Shown one piece after another: positions 8,742-16,969 of a stretch of DNA of 64,000 bases. Within the stretch, counting starts at the first letter, position 1. Every line of letters begins with the position of its first letter. The notes under the pieces were generated by a model that was not told where the DNA came from, did no database searches, and was given only the letters and a program-made list of their open reading frames with translations. Source of the DNA: Allobosea sp. BK604 (lineage in GTDB: Bacteria > Pseudomonadota > Alphaproteobacteria > Rhizobiales > Beijerinckiaceae); contig NZ_SLZF01000006.1 of NCBI RefSeq assembly GCF_004341515.1, positions 248,001 to 312,000 on the forward strand. The letters run 5' to 3'. A program made the translations under genes and the position numbers.

Positions 8742-9179
8742 ATGCGGACGATTTTGGTTGCGGGGATGATGATGGCTGCAGGCGCGGCGGCGGCAGTGGA
8801 TTTCGGCGTCGAGCTGAGCATCGCGCAAGATGCCCTGTTCGCTTCATCCCGCCCGCCTCTTCGGGTGGTGGAATGCAACACATTGCGCTGCATTTACCAG
8901 ACACATTCCAAAGACATAACGCTGTCGCTCGGCTTCAACGACGAGAAGACGGTCGTCACGTTCTACGTCTTCTATCGCCCGTCGAACTGGGCGATCGCTG
9001 CCGACTATATCGAGCAAATCCAAGCAGCCTTGCGCGTGCCCCGGGCGGAGATCGTCAACGTTAGGGAACTCGCCGAGGCCGGGAAGGATCGCCGCAGCGG
9101 CAGCGCGAACAGCAAGACCGTCGCATGCCGGACCGATGGTGATGGGTTGACACCAACCATAGTGTGCACCCGAGCATAG
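8742..9179 (+). CDS. Secreted hypothetical protein
   Basis: 145 residues from the ATG at 8742, chosen because GGAGGAG lies just upstream and the protein then opens with a signal peptide (MRTILVAGMMMAAGAAAA). The mature part has cysteines near residues 45, 50, 128 and 141 (VECNTLRCIYQT at the first pair, and two close to the C-terminus), which suggests two disulfides. I recognise no family. The same frame stays open for another 79 codons after the TAG stop (9180-9416). It lies in the low-GC islet downstream of tRNA-Val. Confidence 0.6.
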   Translation: MRTILVAGMMMAAGAAAAVDFGVELSIAQDALFASSRPPLRVVECNTLRCIYQTHSKDITLSLGFNDEKTVVTFYVFYRPSNWAIAADYIEQIQAALRVPRAEIVNVRELAEAGKDRRSGSANSKTVACRTDGDGLTPTIVCTRA

Positions 9180-9553
9180 GAGCCATCCACGATCCTCGAG
9201 GAACTGATCACCAAGATCAGACTGACCGTCGAGGGTCTGGAGAAAGTCAGAGAGGCCATCAGGGCCCTTTTCCACTTCAAGCAGGAAGCCAAGACAGTTG
9301 CGAACCCGCTGAAGGGCGGGCCCACGCCCTCGCCGGTGCCGACCAGCCTGAAGCCGCGTGGCTCAAGCCACTCGATGATCTCCGGCAAGATCCGTGTTTC
9401 CGGTCCAGAGCCGCGGTAAAGGCATGGCTCCAGCATGAGGGCCCTGGCAGCGCAGCGTTCGTCGCATTGCCGCAGCGAACCAGCCCGGACGCGCATTGAG
9501 GATCACCAGGCCAAGATTCCAGTTGACTCGAACGCTCGGCGCCAGCCTGTCTC
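9180..9553. other. Gene-poor stretch with possible gene debris
   Basis: No complete gene is evident in these 374 bases. On the plus strand, the frame of the preceding secreted protein continues open after its stop up to 9419. On the minus strand, a stretch around 9257-9445 resembles the end of an FkbM-type methyltransferase (listed separately). Both readings cannot be genuine over their whole length. Confidence 0.5.
9257..9445 (-). pseudogene. Possible remnant of an FkbM-family methyltransferase C-terminus
   Basis: The minus-strand frame includes the segments EIIEWLEPRGFRLVGTGEG and PPFSGFATVLAS. By memory this matches the closing part of FkbM-type SAM methyltransferases, which typically read LY-x-G-x-P, E-I-x-x-(W/F)-L, GFRLVG and then DP-x-(S/T)G. 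No upstream SAM-binding core is present in any frame, so it would be a decayed fragment. Confidence is low because it is short and unsupported by a search. Confidence 0.3.
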
Positions 9554-10474
9554 ATGCATCGCACCCTTTCGTTGCAGATGCCGCGCAAACCAGCCCTGAC
9601 AGCCCTGTGCCTGATCGGCCTCCTGCTCGGAGGCGAGGCCACGGCCGCACCGGAACCGGCCTCCTCCGGCATCGATCAGGCGCTCTGCCGGCTGATCGAC
9701 GGCGCCGCGCAGGAGCATGGCGTGCCGGCCGCCTTCCTGACGCGCCTGATCTTCCAGGAATCGAGCTTCCGGCCCGGCGTCACCAGCCCGGCTGGGGCGC
9801 AGGGCGTGGCGCAGTTCATGCCCGGCACGGCGCGCGAGCGCGGCCTGATCGACCCGTTCGATCCGGAACAGGCCGTGCCCAAGGCGGCGCATTTCCTGGC
9901 CGAGCTGCGCCAGCGCTTCGGCAATTGGGGGCTGGCGGCGGCAGGCTATAATGGAGGGCCGAACCGTGTCGCCGGCTGGCTCGCGCGCGGCGGCACCGGC
10001 CCCCTGCCCTACGAGACCGAGAACTACGTCATCGCCATCACCGGCGCGAGCGCGCAGCAATGGGCCGAGGACGCCAGGGCGGAAAGCAGCCGCGACGCGC
10101 GCGACCTGCCGGTGCCGCCGCGCCCGGTGACCCCGGACGGGGCCGCGTCGGGCTGCGGCAGCGTCGTCGCGGCCGTGCGGGCCGGCAGCCGGCCCTCGCT
10201 CAGCGTCGCCGAGGCGGCCTTCGCGCCCTGGGGCGTGCAGCTCGCCGGCAATTTCTCGAAGGCGCGCGCGCTCGCCACATTCCAGCGCGCGGCGGCGCGG
10301 CATCGCGCCGTGGTCGGCGAGCTGCTGCCAATGGTGATCGGAACCCGGCTGCGCAGCCGCGGGACGCGCGCCTTCTACCGGGTGCGCCTGCCGGCCGCGA
10401 CCCGGGCCGAAGCGACGGCGCTTTGCCGGCGCATCCAGGCCCAGAACGGCGCCTGCGTCGTGCTCAAGAGCTGA
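9554..10474 (+). CDS. Lytic transglycosylase with C-terminal SPOR-like domain
   Basis: 306 residues. A signal peptide is evident (hydrophobic LTALCLIGLLLGG, cleavage near AAA about residue 32). The SLT domain spans about 40-160: catalytic glutamate in IFQESSF (E69), then GAQGVAQFMPGTA and AAGYNGGP, all standard for goose-lysozyme-like transglycosylases that cleave the MurNAc-GlcNAc bond in the periplasm. After a proline-rich linker (about 175-200) the last 80 residues (WGVQLAGNFS ... ACVVLKS) look like a SPOR peptidoglycan-binding domain, which would target the enzyme to denuded septal glycans. The next gene acts on peptidoglycan too. Confidence 0.88.
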   Translation: MHRTLSLQMPRKPALTALCLIGLLLGGEATAAPEPASSGIDQALCRLIDGAAQEHGVPAAFLTRLIFQESSFRPGVTSPAGAQGVAQFMPGTARERGLIDPFDPEQAVPKAAHFLAELRQRFGNWGLAAAGYNGGPNRVAGWLARGGTGPLPYETENYVIAITGASAQQWAEDARAESSRDARDLPVPPRPVTPDGAASGCGSVVAAVRAGSRPSLSVAEAAFAPWGVQLAGNFSKARALATFQRAAARHRAVVGELLPMVIGTRLRSRGTRAFYRVRLPAATRAEATALCRRIQAQNGACVVLKS

Positions 10475-10662
10475 GCGAGCGAAGAGCCGTTCCAGCCATG
10501 TTGCAGGCGCGCAACGGGCGTTCGCGAAAGCCTCAGCCCTCGCGTCGATGTGATGGCGGAACGATTGCGCGCTATGCGTGATTCTGACAGGAAAGTGAGG
10601 AGATGTTGACCTTTTGGGGTCAGCTTCGTGTCCGTGAACTTCCGCCGTCCCCAGAGGTCCCG

Positions 10663-11244
10663 ATGAACCGCTTCTTCCGCATGGCCCTTCTCGCCGGCCT
10701 CGGCGCGATGGCTGCCGTCTCAATTGCTCACGCTTACGAGATCGACCCGCTGACCCGCCAGCCGCTGATGGCCGATGTCGACCCCAGCAAGGCGCAGGCG
10801 ACTGCGATCCCGCGCGAGGTCGTCTCGTATAACAGCTCGCAGCGTCCGGGCACGATCGTGATCAACACCAGCGAGCGCCGCCTGTATTTCGTCCTGCCCG
10901 ACGGCAAGGCGATGCGCTACGGCGTCGGCGTCGGCCGCCCGGGCTTCGACTGGGCCGGCGCCCAGACCATCACCCGCAAGGCCGAATGGCCGAGCTGGAC
11001 CCCGCCGTCGCAGATGCTGAAGCGCCGCCCCGACCTGCCGCGCTTCATGCCCGGCGGCCCTGAGAACCCGCTCGGCGCCCGCGCCATGTATCTCGGCTCG
11101 ACCCTCTATCGCATCCATGGCTCGAACGAGCCGGAGACGATCGGCCAGGCCGTCTCCTCGGGCTGCATCCGCATGCTGAACGAGGACGTGATCGACCTCT
11201 ACGAGCGCGCCAAGGTCGGCACCCGCGTCGTCGTCGCCCGCTGA
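10663..11244 (+). CDS. L,D-transpeptidase (YkuD domain)
   Basis: 193 residues from ATG 10663, preceded by AGAGGT; upstream in-frame starts give an implausible N-terminus. The signal peptide ends near HAYE (about residue 24). The YkuD catalytic signature is intact: the HGSNEP histidine, followed 14 residues later by SSGCIRM with the catalytic cysteine. Such enzymes make 3-3 peptidoglycan cross-links or attach outer-membrane proteins to peptidoglycan in the periplasm. The gene ends in a strong terminator. It may be functionally linked to the preceding transglycosylase, but a 188-base gap suggests its own promoter. Confidence 0.93.
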   Translation: MNRFFRMALLAGLGAMAAVSIAHAYEIDPLTRQPLMADVDPSKAQATAIPREVVSYNSSQRPGTIVINTSERRLYFVLPDGKAMRYGVGVGRPGFDWAGAQTITRKAEWPSWTPPSQMLKRRPDLPRFMPGGPENPLGARAMYLGSTLYRIHGSNEPETIGQAVSSGCIRMLNEDVIDLYERAKVGTRVVVAR

Positions 11245-11268
11245 GCGACGCGATCTTTCGGATCAGGG

Positions 11269-11298
11269 AAAGGCCGGCTCACGCCGGCCTTTTTCTTT
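11269..11298 (+). terminator. Terminator after L,D-transpeptidase
   Basis: Stem AAAGGCCGGC (11269-11278) pairs perfectly with 11283-11292 around a four-base loop and runs into a T-rich tail. Confidence 0.85.
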
Positions 11299-11361
11299 GG
11301 GGCCCCGCTCTTACTGCGGCGCGCCCCCGGCATCACTGCCGGGGGCCGTTCGACGCTGCCC

Positions 11362-12114
11362 TCAGCGGAAGCCACCCGTCACGTGCAGCGTCTCGCCGGT
11401 GACGTAGGACGCGCCCTCGGAGGCGAGGAAGGCGACGACCGAGGCGATCTCCTCGACCTTGCCGATGCGGGCCATCGGCGTGACGGATTCGATCCAGCTG
11501 CGCATCTCGCCCTCGGCCAGTCCCGCGGAGGTGACGCCCTCGGTCGCGATCATGCCGGGATTGACGGCATTGACGCGGATCTTGCGCGGCGCCAGTTCCT
11601 TGGCCAGCACGGTAGTGATCGCGTCGACCGAGGCCTTGGTGGCGGTATAGACGGCCGTATTCGCCGGCTGGATGGTGGAGACGCCCGACGAGATATTGAT
11701 GATGCTGCCACCATCGGCGCTGAAATGCCGCGCCGCCTCCTGGGAGACCAGCAGCAGGCCGAGCACGTTCAGGTCGAAATGCTTATGGAAGTGCTCGGGC
11801 GTGATCTCGTCGAGCGGGGCGAATTCGTAGATGCCGGCATTGTTGACGAGCACATTGATCGGCCCCAGCGCCTTCACGGTTTCCGCAACGACGGATTTTG
11901 CATCCTTGGGATCGGAAAGATTGCCGTGAACGGCGACCGCCTTGCCGCCATTCGCCGCAATCTTCGCGACGACATCGTCGGCGCCCTTCTTGCTCGAGGC
12001 GTAGTTGACGGCAACGGCCGCGCCCTGCGCCGCGAGCTGAAGCGCGATTTCGGCCCCGATGCCCTTGGATGCGCCGGTTACCAGCGCCACCTTGCCCTGG
12101 AGAGTCTTGGTCAT
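11362..12114 (-). CDS. SDR family oxidoreductase (3-oxoacyl-ACP reductase-like)
   Basis: A 250-residue classical short-chain dehydrogenase. Visible motifs: cofactor-binding TGASKGIG near residues 14-21, NNAGIYEF near 91-98, the catalytic serine in INISSG near 140, and the YTATK catalytic tyrosine/lysine near 155-159. It should be a cytosolic NAD(P)H-dependent oxidoreductase; FabG-like or sugar dehydrogenase-like substrates are possible but unresolved. It is transcribed divergently from an ArsR-type regulator with paired inverted repeats between them, so it is probably that regulator's target. Confidence 0.9.
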   Translation of the reverse strand: MTKTLQGKVALVTGASKGIGAEIALQLAAQGAAVAVNYASSKKGADDVVAKIAANGGKAVAVHGNLSDPKDAKSVVAETVKALGPINVLVNNAGIYEFAPLDEITPEHFHKHFDLNVLGLLLVSQEAARHFSADGGSIINISSGVSTIQPANTAVYTATKASVDAITTVLAKELAPRKIRVNAVNPGMIATEGVTSAGLAEGEMRSWIESVTPMARIGKVEEIASVVAFLASEGASYVTGETLHVTGGFR

Positions 12115-12135
12115 GATCGTGATCCTTGATCGTGG

Positions 12136-12180
12136 TCGAACCTCAAAGTTCGATAGTTCGGAAATAATGAACTATTGAAC
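12136..12180. promoter_or_regulatory. Probable operator for the ArsR-type regulator
   Basis: Two overlapping inverted repeats lie between the divergent SDR and regulator genes: TCGAAC (12136-12141) with GTTCGA (12148-12153), and a 12-bp pair 12148-12159 with 12169-12180 having one mismatch and a nine-base spacer. The position and dyad symmetry fit binding by the dimeric regulator encoded next door. Confidence 0.65.
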
Positions 12181-12209
12181 CACTTCAAGAGCCGGCCTAT
12201 CTTTATTTC

Positions 12210-12527
12210 ATGGTTCAGTTCGTTCACCCCGCGACGCAGGACATCACGCTGGCCGGCGTGCTCTCGGCGCTGGCCGATCCGACGCGGCTGAAAATCGTCA
12301 AGGGCTTGATCGGGCAGCAGGACTGCATGTCCTGCACGGCCGCAGCGCCATGCCCGGACATGGCGAAATCGACGCTGTCGAACCATTTCCGCGTGCTGCG
12401 CGAGTCCGGGCTCATTCACACCACGAAGCAGGGCGTGGAGCATCGGAACGCCGTGCGCGATGCGGATATCGAGGCGCGATTTCCCGGACTGCTGAAATCG
12501 ATCCTGGAGCACGCCAAGGACGACTAG
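12210..12527 (+). CDS. ArsR-family HTH transcriptional regulator
   Basis: 105 residues. The winged HTH is evident: ALADPTRLKIVKGL near residues 20-33 and the recognition helix in MAKSTLSNHFRVLRESGLI near 52-70. Between them is a cysteine-rich loop, DCMSCTAAAPCP (about 39-50), which could sense a thiol-reactive compound or metal; this is inference. It is divergent from the SDR gene with symmetrical repeats in between, the usual layout of a repressor and its target. Confidence 0.85.
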   Translation: MVQFVHPATQDITLAGVLSALADPTRLKIVKGLIGQQDCMSCTAAAPCPDMAKSTLSNHFRVLRESGLIHTTKQGVEHRNAVRDADIEARFPGLLKSILEHAKDD

Positions 12528-12535
12528 CGAAGTTT

Positions 12536-13510
12536 TTAGAAGCGACTGGCCTCGCGCCAGCCCTCTTGTTGTCCTGTCGCCGATGCCAGGCTCGCTGAGG
12601 CCTCGACGCCGGCGCGGCGCGACCGCGCAAAGGCGCGCGGCGAGCTGCCGGTCCGCCTGCGAAATGCCGTGCTGAAGGCGCTGGCGGAGTCGTAGCCGAT
12701 CTCTTCTGCGAGGCGGTCGAGCGATTTGACGCCGCGGCTCAGCGCGTCCTGCGCCAGGGCCATGCGCCAGCGCATCAGATATTCGATCGGAGCGCAGCCG
12801 AGGGCATCGGCAAACCGGGCCGCGAAGGATGATCGCGACATGCCGGCCAGCTCAGCCAGGGCGACGACCGTCCAGTCGGCCCGGACGTCGGAATGAAGCG
12901 CGCGCAGAACCTTGCCCAGGCCCGGTTCCTGCAGTCCGGCCAGGAGCCCGGTCGGCAGAGATCCGCTGCCGATGCCGGCCGAGCGCAGGCACTCCATCAG
13001 CATCACCTCAAGTAGGCGTTGCAGGACCATGTCCTGGCCGGGCCGGTCGGCGGCACTTTCGGCCATGATCAGATCGACGATGCCGGAAATCCGGCTCGTG
13101 CCGGTTTCGGCCTGGCGAATGTGGATCATGTCGGGCAGCAGCGGCAGCAGAAGCGGCGCGTTGACCGGCTCGATCTGAAAAGCGCCGCCGAGCATCTCGA
13201 AATCGGGCTCCCCCTCGGGCTCGCCATGGCGGACGGCCTTGTCCGACGGCCGGACAGGGACGCAAGCGACGCCGTGCCGGCTGAACATGGTGAAGGCCGG
13301 CGTGGAGGGCAGCAGCACGAAATCCCCTCGCTCCAGCCGCACGGGCTCGGCCCGGTCGACGGCAAGCCAGCACTGCCCCGCCAGGACGACCGCGAAACCG
13401 GGCTGTCCGTAGGCCGCATAGCGAACACCCCAGGCGCCGCGCGCCGTGATCGGCTTCGACAGGGCTGCATGGGGACGGAGCAGAGCGATGATGTCGCTGA
13501 GAGGATCCAT
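12536..13510 (-). CDS. AraC-family transcriptional regulator with cupin sensor domain
   Basis: 324 residues. The first ~200 form a cupin_6-type ligand-binding domain (WGVRYA...GFAVVLAGQCWL, ERGDFVLLPS). The last ~100 hold the two AraC HTH motifs: LAELAGMSRSSFAARF and LAEEIGYDSASAFSTAF followed by RRTGSSPRAF. This architecture typically activates a nearby oxidoreductase gene in response to a small molecule. It is divergent from the SDR gene at 13601, its probable target, and its stop lies close to that of the convergent ArsR regulator gene. Confidence 0.9.
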   Translation of the reverse strand: MDPLSDIIALLRPHAALSKPITARGAWGVRYAAYGQPGFAVVLAGQCWLAVDRAEPVRLERGDFVLLPSTPAFTMFSRHGVACVPVRPSDKAVRHGEPEGEPDFEMLGGAFQIEPVNAPLLLPLLPDMIHIRQAETGTSRISGIVDLIMAESAADRPGQDMVLQRLLEVMLMECLRSAGIGSGSLPTGLLAGLQEPGLGKVLRALHSDVRADWTVVALAELAGMSRSSFAARFADALGCAPIEYLMRWRMALAQDALSRGVKSLDRLAEEIGYDSASAFSTAFRRRTGSSPRAFARSRRAGVEASASLASATGQQEGWREASRF

Positions 13511-13518
13511 TCTGGACG

Positions 13519-13547
13519 ATCGATAACTTTTATAGGCTCATCGATTA
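13519..13547. promoter_or_regulatory. Direct repeat, candidate AraC-type binding site
   Basis: ATCGATAA at 13519 and ATCGATTA at 13540 are in the same orientation with starts 21 bp apart, two helical turns. This is the geometry expected for an AraC-family protein and lies between the regulator and the divergent SDR gene. Confidence 0.45.
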
Positions 13548-13600
13548 TAGACCGTCTTGGCGAGCTGTCTATTGGTTAGGCACGACCAATGGAGACAGCA

Positions 13601-14431
13601 ATGGGCAAGACGATCCTCATCACCGGCACCTCGTCAGGCTATGGCAAGGTGACCGCAGAACTTTTCCTCGCTCGCGGCTGGAACGTTCTGGCGACCATGC
13701 GGCGGCCCGACCGGACCGTGTTCGGAGCCGCCGCGGACCGGCTGAAAGTGCTGCCGCTCGACGTGACCGATCAGGCCAGCATCGATGCCGCCATCGCCGA
13801 CGGCATCGCCGCTTTCGGCGCGATCGACGTCCTCGTGAACAATGCCGGGATCGGCATGGCCTCGGTCGTCGAGGCGACGCCGGACAGCATCATCCGCGAG
13901 ATCTTCGAGACCAATACGTTCGGCGTGTTCGCGACCTGCCGCGCCATCATCCCGCATATGCGCAAGCAGGGTGGCGGCCACATCATCAACGTCACGTCGA
14001 GCACGACCATCGGGGTGATGCCGCTCGTGGCGATCTATGCCGCCAGCAAATGCGCCGTCGAGGGCTTCACGGAATCGCTCTCCTATGAGCTGGAAGGCTT
14101 TGGCATCAAGACCAGGCTGGTCGAGCCGGGTTACGCTCCGACGACGAACTTCACCGCCAATGGCGCCTCGCGCATGCAAGGCCTGATTCCAGCGGATTAC
14201 GGCGCATTCGCTCAGTCCTATTTCGGCAAGATGGCGACCTATCCGACGGCCTATTGCACCGAGGAAGAGGTCGCGGAAGCCGTCTTACTTGCCGCGACCG
14301 ACAGCGGCCGGACGATTCGCTACCCGGCGGGCGCGGACACCAGGCTGCTGGCCCAGTTGCGCTGGTCGACCTCGGAAGAGCGCTACATGCAGAGGATGCG
14401 GGAGATGTTCGGCTCCGGGCTTTCCGCGTAG
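13601..14431 (+). CDS. SDR family oxidoreductase
   Basis: 276 residues from ATG 13601, chosen over the ATG at 13589 because GGAG at 13591-13594 sits six bases upstream and the protein then begins directly with the Rossmann strand. Motifs: ITGTSSGYGK near the N-terminus, NNAGIGMA, serine in NVTSSTT and the YAASK catalytic pair, which all fit a classical NAD(P)-dependent short-chain dehydrogenase. The C-terminus is longer than the FabG type, as in the substrate-flexible group. It is divergent from the AraC-type regulator. Confidence 0.9.
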   Translation: MGKTILITGTSSGYGKVTAELFLARGWNVLATMRRPDRTVFGAAADRLKVLPLDVTDQASIDAAIADGIAAFGAIDVLVNNAGIGMASVVEATPDSIIREIFETNTFGVFATCRAIIPHMRKQGGGHIINVTSSTTIGVMPLVAIYAASKCAVEGFTESLSYELEGFGIKTRLVEPGYAPTTNFTANGASRMQGLIPADYGAFAQSYFGKMATYPTAYCTEEEVAEAVLLAATDSGRTIRYPAGADTRLLAQLRWSTSEERYMQRMREMFGSGLSA

Positions 14432-14518
14432 GGGGCGAAATGCTTCGTGGTGGCGGACGGCCGGATGGACGCTTCATCGGCCGAAGCGTATGGTTGGGGC
14501 ACTGCCACTACCGTCCTG

Positions 14519-14621
14519 GAGCATTTCCGCGTTTCTCCGAACCGCGAAAATCCTCTATCCTCTTGTTTCAGCGCATTTTCTTCACGCGAACCGGCATCCG
14601 CTTCGCTCGAAAATGCTCTAG
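14519..14621. repeat. ~105-bp intergenic repeat, family A (copy 1)
   Basis: This copy runs from GAGCATTTCCGCG to CGAAAATGCTCTA. The ends are mutually inverted (AGAGCATTT and AAATGCTCT), and the interior has CGCATTTTCTTCACGCGAACCGG followed by CACTTCGCTCGAAAA in most copies. It lies just before a cyclase gene and keeps that gene's frame artificially open upstream. Confidence 0.85.
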
Positions 14622-14635
14622 AGATGATCTGGCCG

Positions 14636-16396
14636 ATGGGCGAAGAACGTGTGCTACGCCGTCTCGCCGCGATCGTCGCTGCCGACGTTGTCGGCTACAC
14701 CCGTTTGATGGATGCCGACGAAGAAGGGACGCTTGCGCGGCTTAAATCCATGCGTCGCGATGTGCTCCAGCGCAATGCGAAGCAGCATGGCGGCCGCATC
14801 TTCAAGACGACCGGGGACGGCGTCCTGATCGAGTTCACCAGCGCCGTCGATGCCGTCACCAGCGCCATCGCGATCCAGCGCGCCCTGCCCGCCCATAATG
14901 CTGATCTCACCGAGGGCCAGCGGCTCGCCCTGCGCATCGGCATCAGCCTCGGCGACGTCATCGTCGAAGGCGACGACCTCTATGGCAGCGGCGTCAATGT
15001 CGCGAACCGCATGCAGACCCTGGCCCCGCCGGGCGGGATCTGCATCTCCGGCAATGTGCACGAGCATGTCCGCAACACGCTGGACATCGCCTTCGACGAC
15101 CTTGGCGACCAGAAGGTCAAGAATCTCGACCGCCCGATCCGGTGCTATCGCGTCCGCGATCCGGCCGAGCCTGCAGCGGCGGGGATCGTCGCGCCGGCGC
15201 CGACGCTGCCGGACACGCCCTCGATCGCAGTGCTGCCTTTCACGAATCTGAGCGGCGCCGCCGAGCAGGACTATTTCGCGGATGGCATCACCGAGGACAT
15301 CATCACCGCGCTCTCGCGCCTGCGCTGGCTCTTCGTGATCGCTCGCAATTCCACCTTCTCCTACAAGGGGCGGGCCATCGATGTCCGGCAGGTCGCCCAG
15401 GAACTCGGCGTCCGCTACGTGCTGGAGGGAAGCGTGCGCGCAGCCGGGCAGCGCATCCGGATCGTCGGCCAGTTGATCGATGCCCGGACGGGCAAGCATC
15501 TCTGGGCCGAGAAATACGACCGCGACCTGACCGACGTCTTCGTCGTCCAGGACGAGATCACCAATGTCGTCGTCGCCACGATCGAGCCTCATCTCTACGC
15601 CGAAGAGGGCGCGCGGGCGGCGAGCAAGCCGCCGGGAAGCATCGATGCCTGGGGCCTCGTCGTGCGGGCCATGGGCCTGATCAACAAGGTCGGGCGTCGA
15701 CAGAACGACGAGGCGCAGGCGCTGCTGCGCCAGGCCATCTCCGTCGATCCCGGATATGCGCGGGCGCATGCCCTCCTCGGCTGGGCGATCTGGTGGGCGA
15801 CGCTGTGCTACTGGGTGCCGGAGACCAGGGAGGGCTACGCGCAGGCCGCCCGCCACGCCCAGGACGGGGTGTCATGCGATCCGGCCGATCCCTGGGCGCG
15901 GATGACGTTCGGCCTGTGCCTGAGCACCGCCGGCCAGCACGAGCGGGCTCTGGCGGAACTGCAGGCCGCACTGGATCTCAACCCCAGCTTCGCGCTGGGC
16001 CGCACGGCCCATGGCTGGGCCCTGCTGCGGGCCGGACATTATGACGCCGCCGTCACCGAGACCGGCAAGGCCATCCGCATGAGCCCGACGGACAGCTTCG
16101 CCGGGATCTATACCGCGATCCATGGCCTCGCCCTGCTCGGCGCCCGGCGCTTCGCGGAGGCTCTGCCCCATCTGCGCAGGTCGGTCTCCGCCTTCGCCGA
16201 ATATTCGGGGCACTACAACACGCTGATCAGTTGCTGCGGCCATCTCGGGCTGATCGAGGAGGCGCAGGAGTTCATCGCCGCGCGGTCACGCGTCGGCCCG
16301 CCATTGCACCTGTCGGTTCTCCGGCAGAATCTCGGGAAATTCGCGCATTGCGACGTCTTCGTCGAAGGCCTGAAAAAGGCCGGGGTACCGGAGTGA
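14636..16396 (+). CDS. Class III adenylate/guanylate cyclase with TolB-like and TPR domains
   Basis: 586 residues from ATG 14636; the family usually starts with a short acidic leader before RRLAAIVAADVVGY, and the longer frame only translates the repeat upstream. Domains: CHD cyclase about 8-175 (metal-binding aspartate in AADVVGYTRLM, KTTGDG loop, SGVNVANR), a TolB/FlgO-like domain about 200-330 (IAVLPFTNLSG, YVLEGSVR), and TPR-rich helices to the C-terminus. No membrane helix is seen, so it is probably cytosolic and makes cAMP or cGMP. This architecture is expanded in Rhizobiales, with mostly unknown signals. Confidence 0.9.
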   Translation: MGEERVLRRLAAIVAADVVGYTRLMDADEEGTLARLKSMRRDVLQRNAKQHGGRIFKTTGDGVLIEFTSAVDAVTSAIAIQRALPAHNADLTEGQRLALRIGISLGDVIVEGDDLYGSGVNVANRMQTLAPPGGICISGNVHEHVRNTLDIAFDDLGDQKVKNLDRPIRCYRVRDPAEPAAAGIVAPAPTLPDTPSIAVLPFTNLSGAAEQDYFADGITEDIITALSRLRWLFVIARNSTFSYKGRAIDVRQVAQELGVRYVLEGSVRAAGQRIRIVGQLIDARTGKHLWAEKYDRDLTDVFVVQDEITNVVVATIEPHLYAEEGARAASKPPGSIDAWGLVVRAMGLINKVGRRQNDEAQALLRQAISVDPGYARAHALLGWAIWWATLCYWVPETREGYAQAARHAQDGVSCDPADPWARMTFGLCLSTAGQHERALAELQAALDLNPSFALGRTAHGWALLRAGHYDAAVTETGKAIRMSPTDSFAGIYTAIHGLALLGARRFAEALPHLRRSVSAFAEYSGHYNTLISCCGHLGLIEEAQEFIAARSRVGPPLHLSVLRQNLGKFAHCDVFVEGLKKAGVPE

Positions 16397-16419
16397 CGGC
16401 GGCTTCGCTCGAAAATGCC

Positions 16420-16791
16420 CTATCTCCGCCCGCCCCGCTCCCGGGACAGCCCCTTCTCCGCCAGCGCGTCGAGATAGGCCTGCATCTTCGCCTCGCCATG
16501 TTCGCCGAGTTCGCGCAGGTAGTCCCAGCCATAGATGCCGGTATCGTGCATGTCGTCGAAGGCGAGCTTGACGGCGTAATGACCGACGGGCTCGACGCGG
16601 ATGATCTCGACCTCGCGCTTGCCGGGCACGGTCTGCTTCTGCGTCGGGCTGTGGCCCTGGACCTCGGCCGAGGGGCTTTCGACCCTTAGCAATTCGGCGG
16701 AGAGCGCGTAGCTCGCGCCGTCCTCGAACGCGACGTGCAAGGTGCGCTTGTCCTTGGAAAGACGGATTTCGGTCGGCCAGGCTGCTGACAT
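16420..16791 (-). CDS. DUF971 (gamma-butyrobetaine hydroxylase-like N-terminal domain) protein
   Basis: 123 residues, almost entirely one DUF971 domain: PTEIRLSKDKRTLHVAFEDG near the N-terminus, ELLRVESPSAEVQGH, then VGHYAVKLAFDDMHDTGIY and YLRELG. The family is a small beta fold found alone or fused to 2-oxoglutarate oxygenases, ApbC/Mrp or Fe-S related proteins; function alone is unknown. It is divergent from moaA, a radical SAM enzyme, so a link to Fe-S or cofactor metabolism is possible. The stop TAG coincides with the end of a truncated family A repeat (16402-16422). Confidence 0.9.
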   Translation of the reverse strand: MSAAWPTEIRLSKDKRTLHVAFEDGASYALSAELLRVESPSAEVQGHSPTQKQTVPGKREVEIIRVEPVGHYAVKLAFDDMHDTGIYGWDYLRELGEHGEAKMQAYLDALAEKGLSRERGGRR

Positions 16792-16969
16792 CTTCGTGTT
16801 TTCCGCCAAAGGGATGTGACGATTGCCGCTATTGACGTCGCGCGTGGCGATGCCAATGTCTTGGGCACGATATAGCAATGCTGTTGCCACCACGCACGTG
16901 CGAGCAGCAGATGGTGGAAACGCGGCAGAGACGAAACCAGACGTGCTTCTCGACCCTCAAAAGCCCTTG

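Noticed and set aside
7386..9553. Integrated phage or ICE at tRNA-Val
   Set aside because: No integrase, phage structural genes or tRNA 3'-end duplication were found, so only a small islet is claimed.
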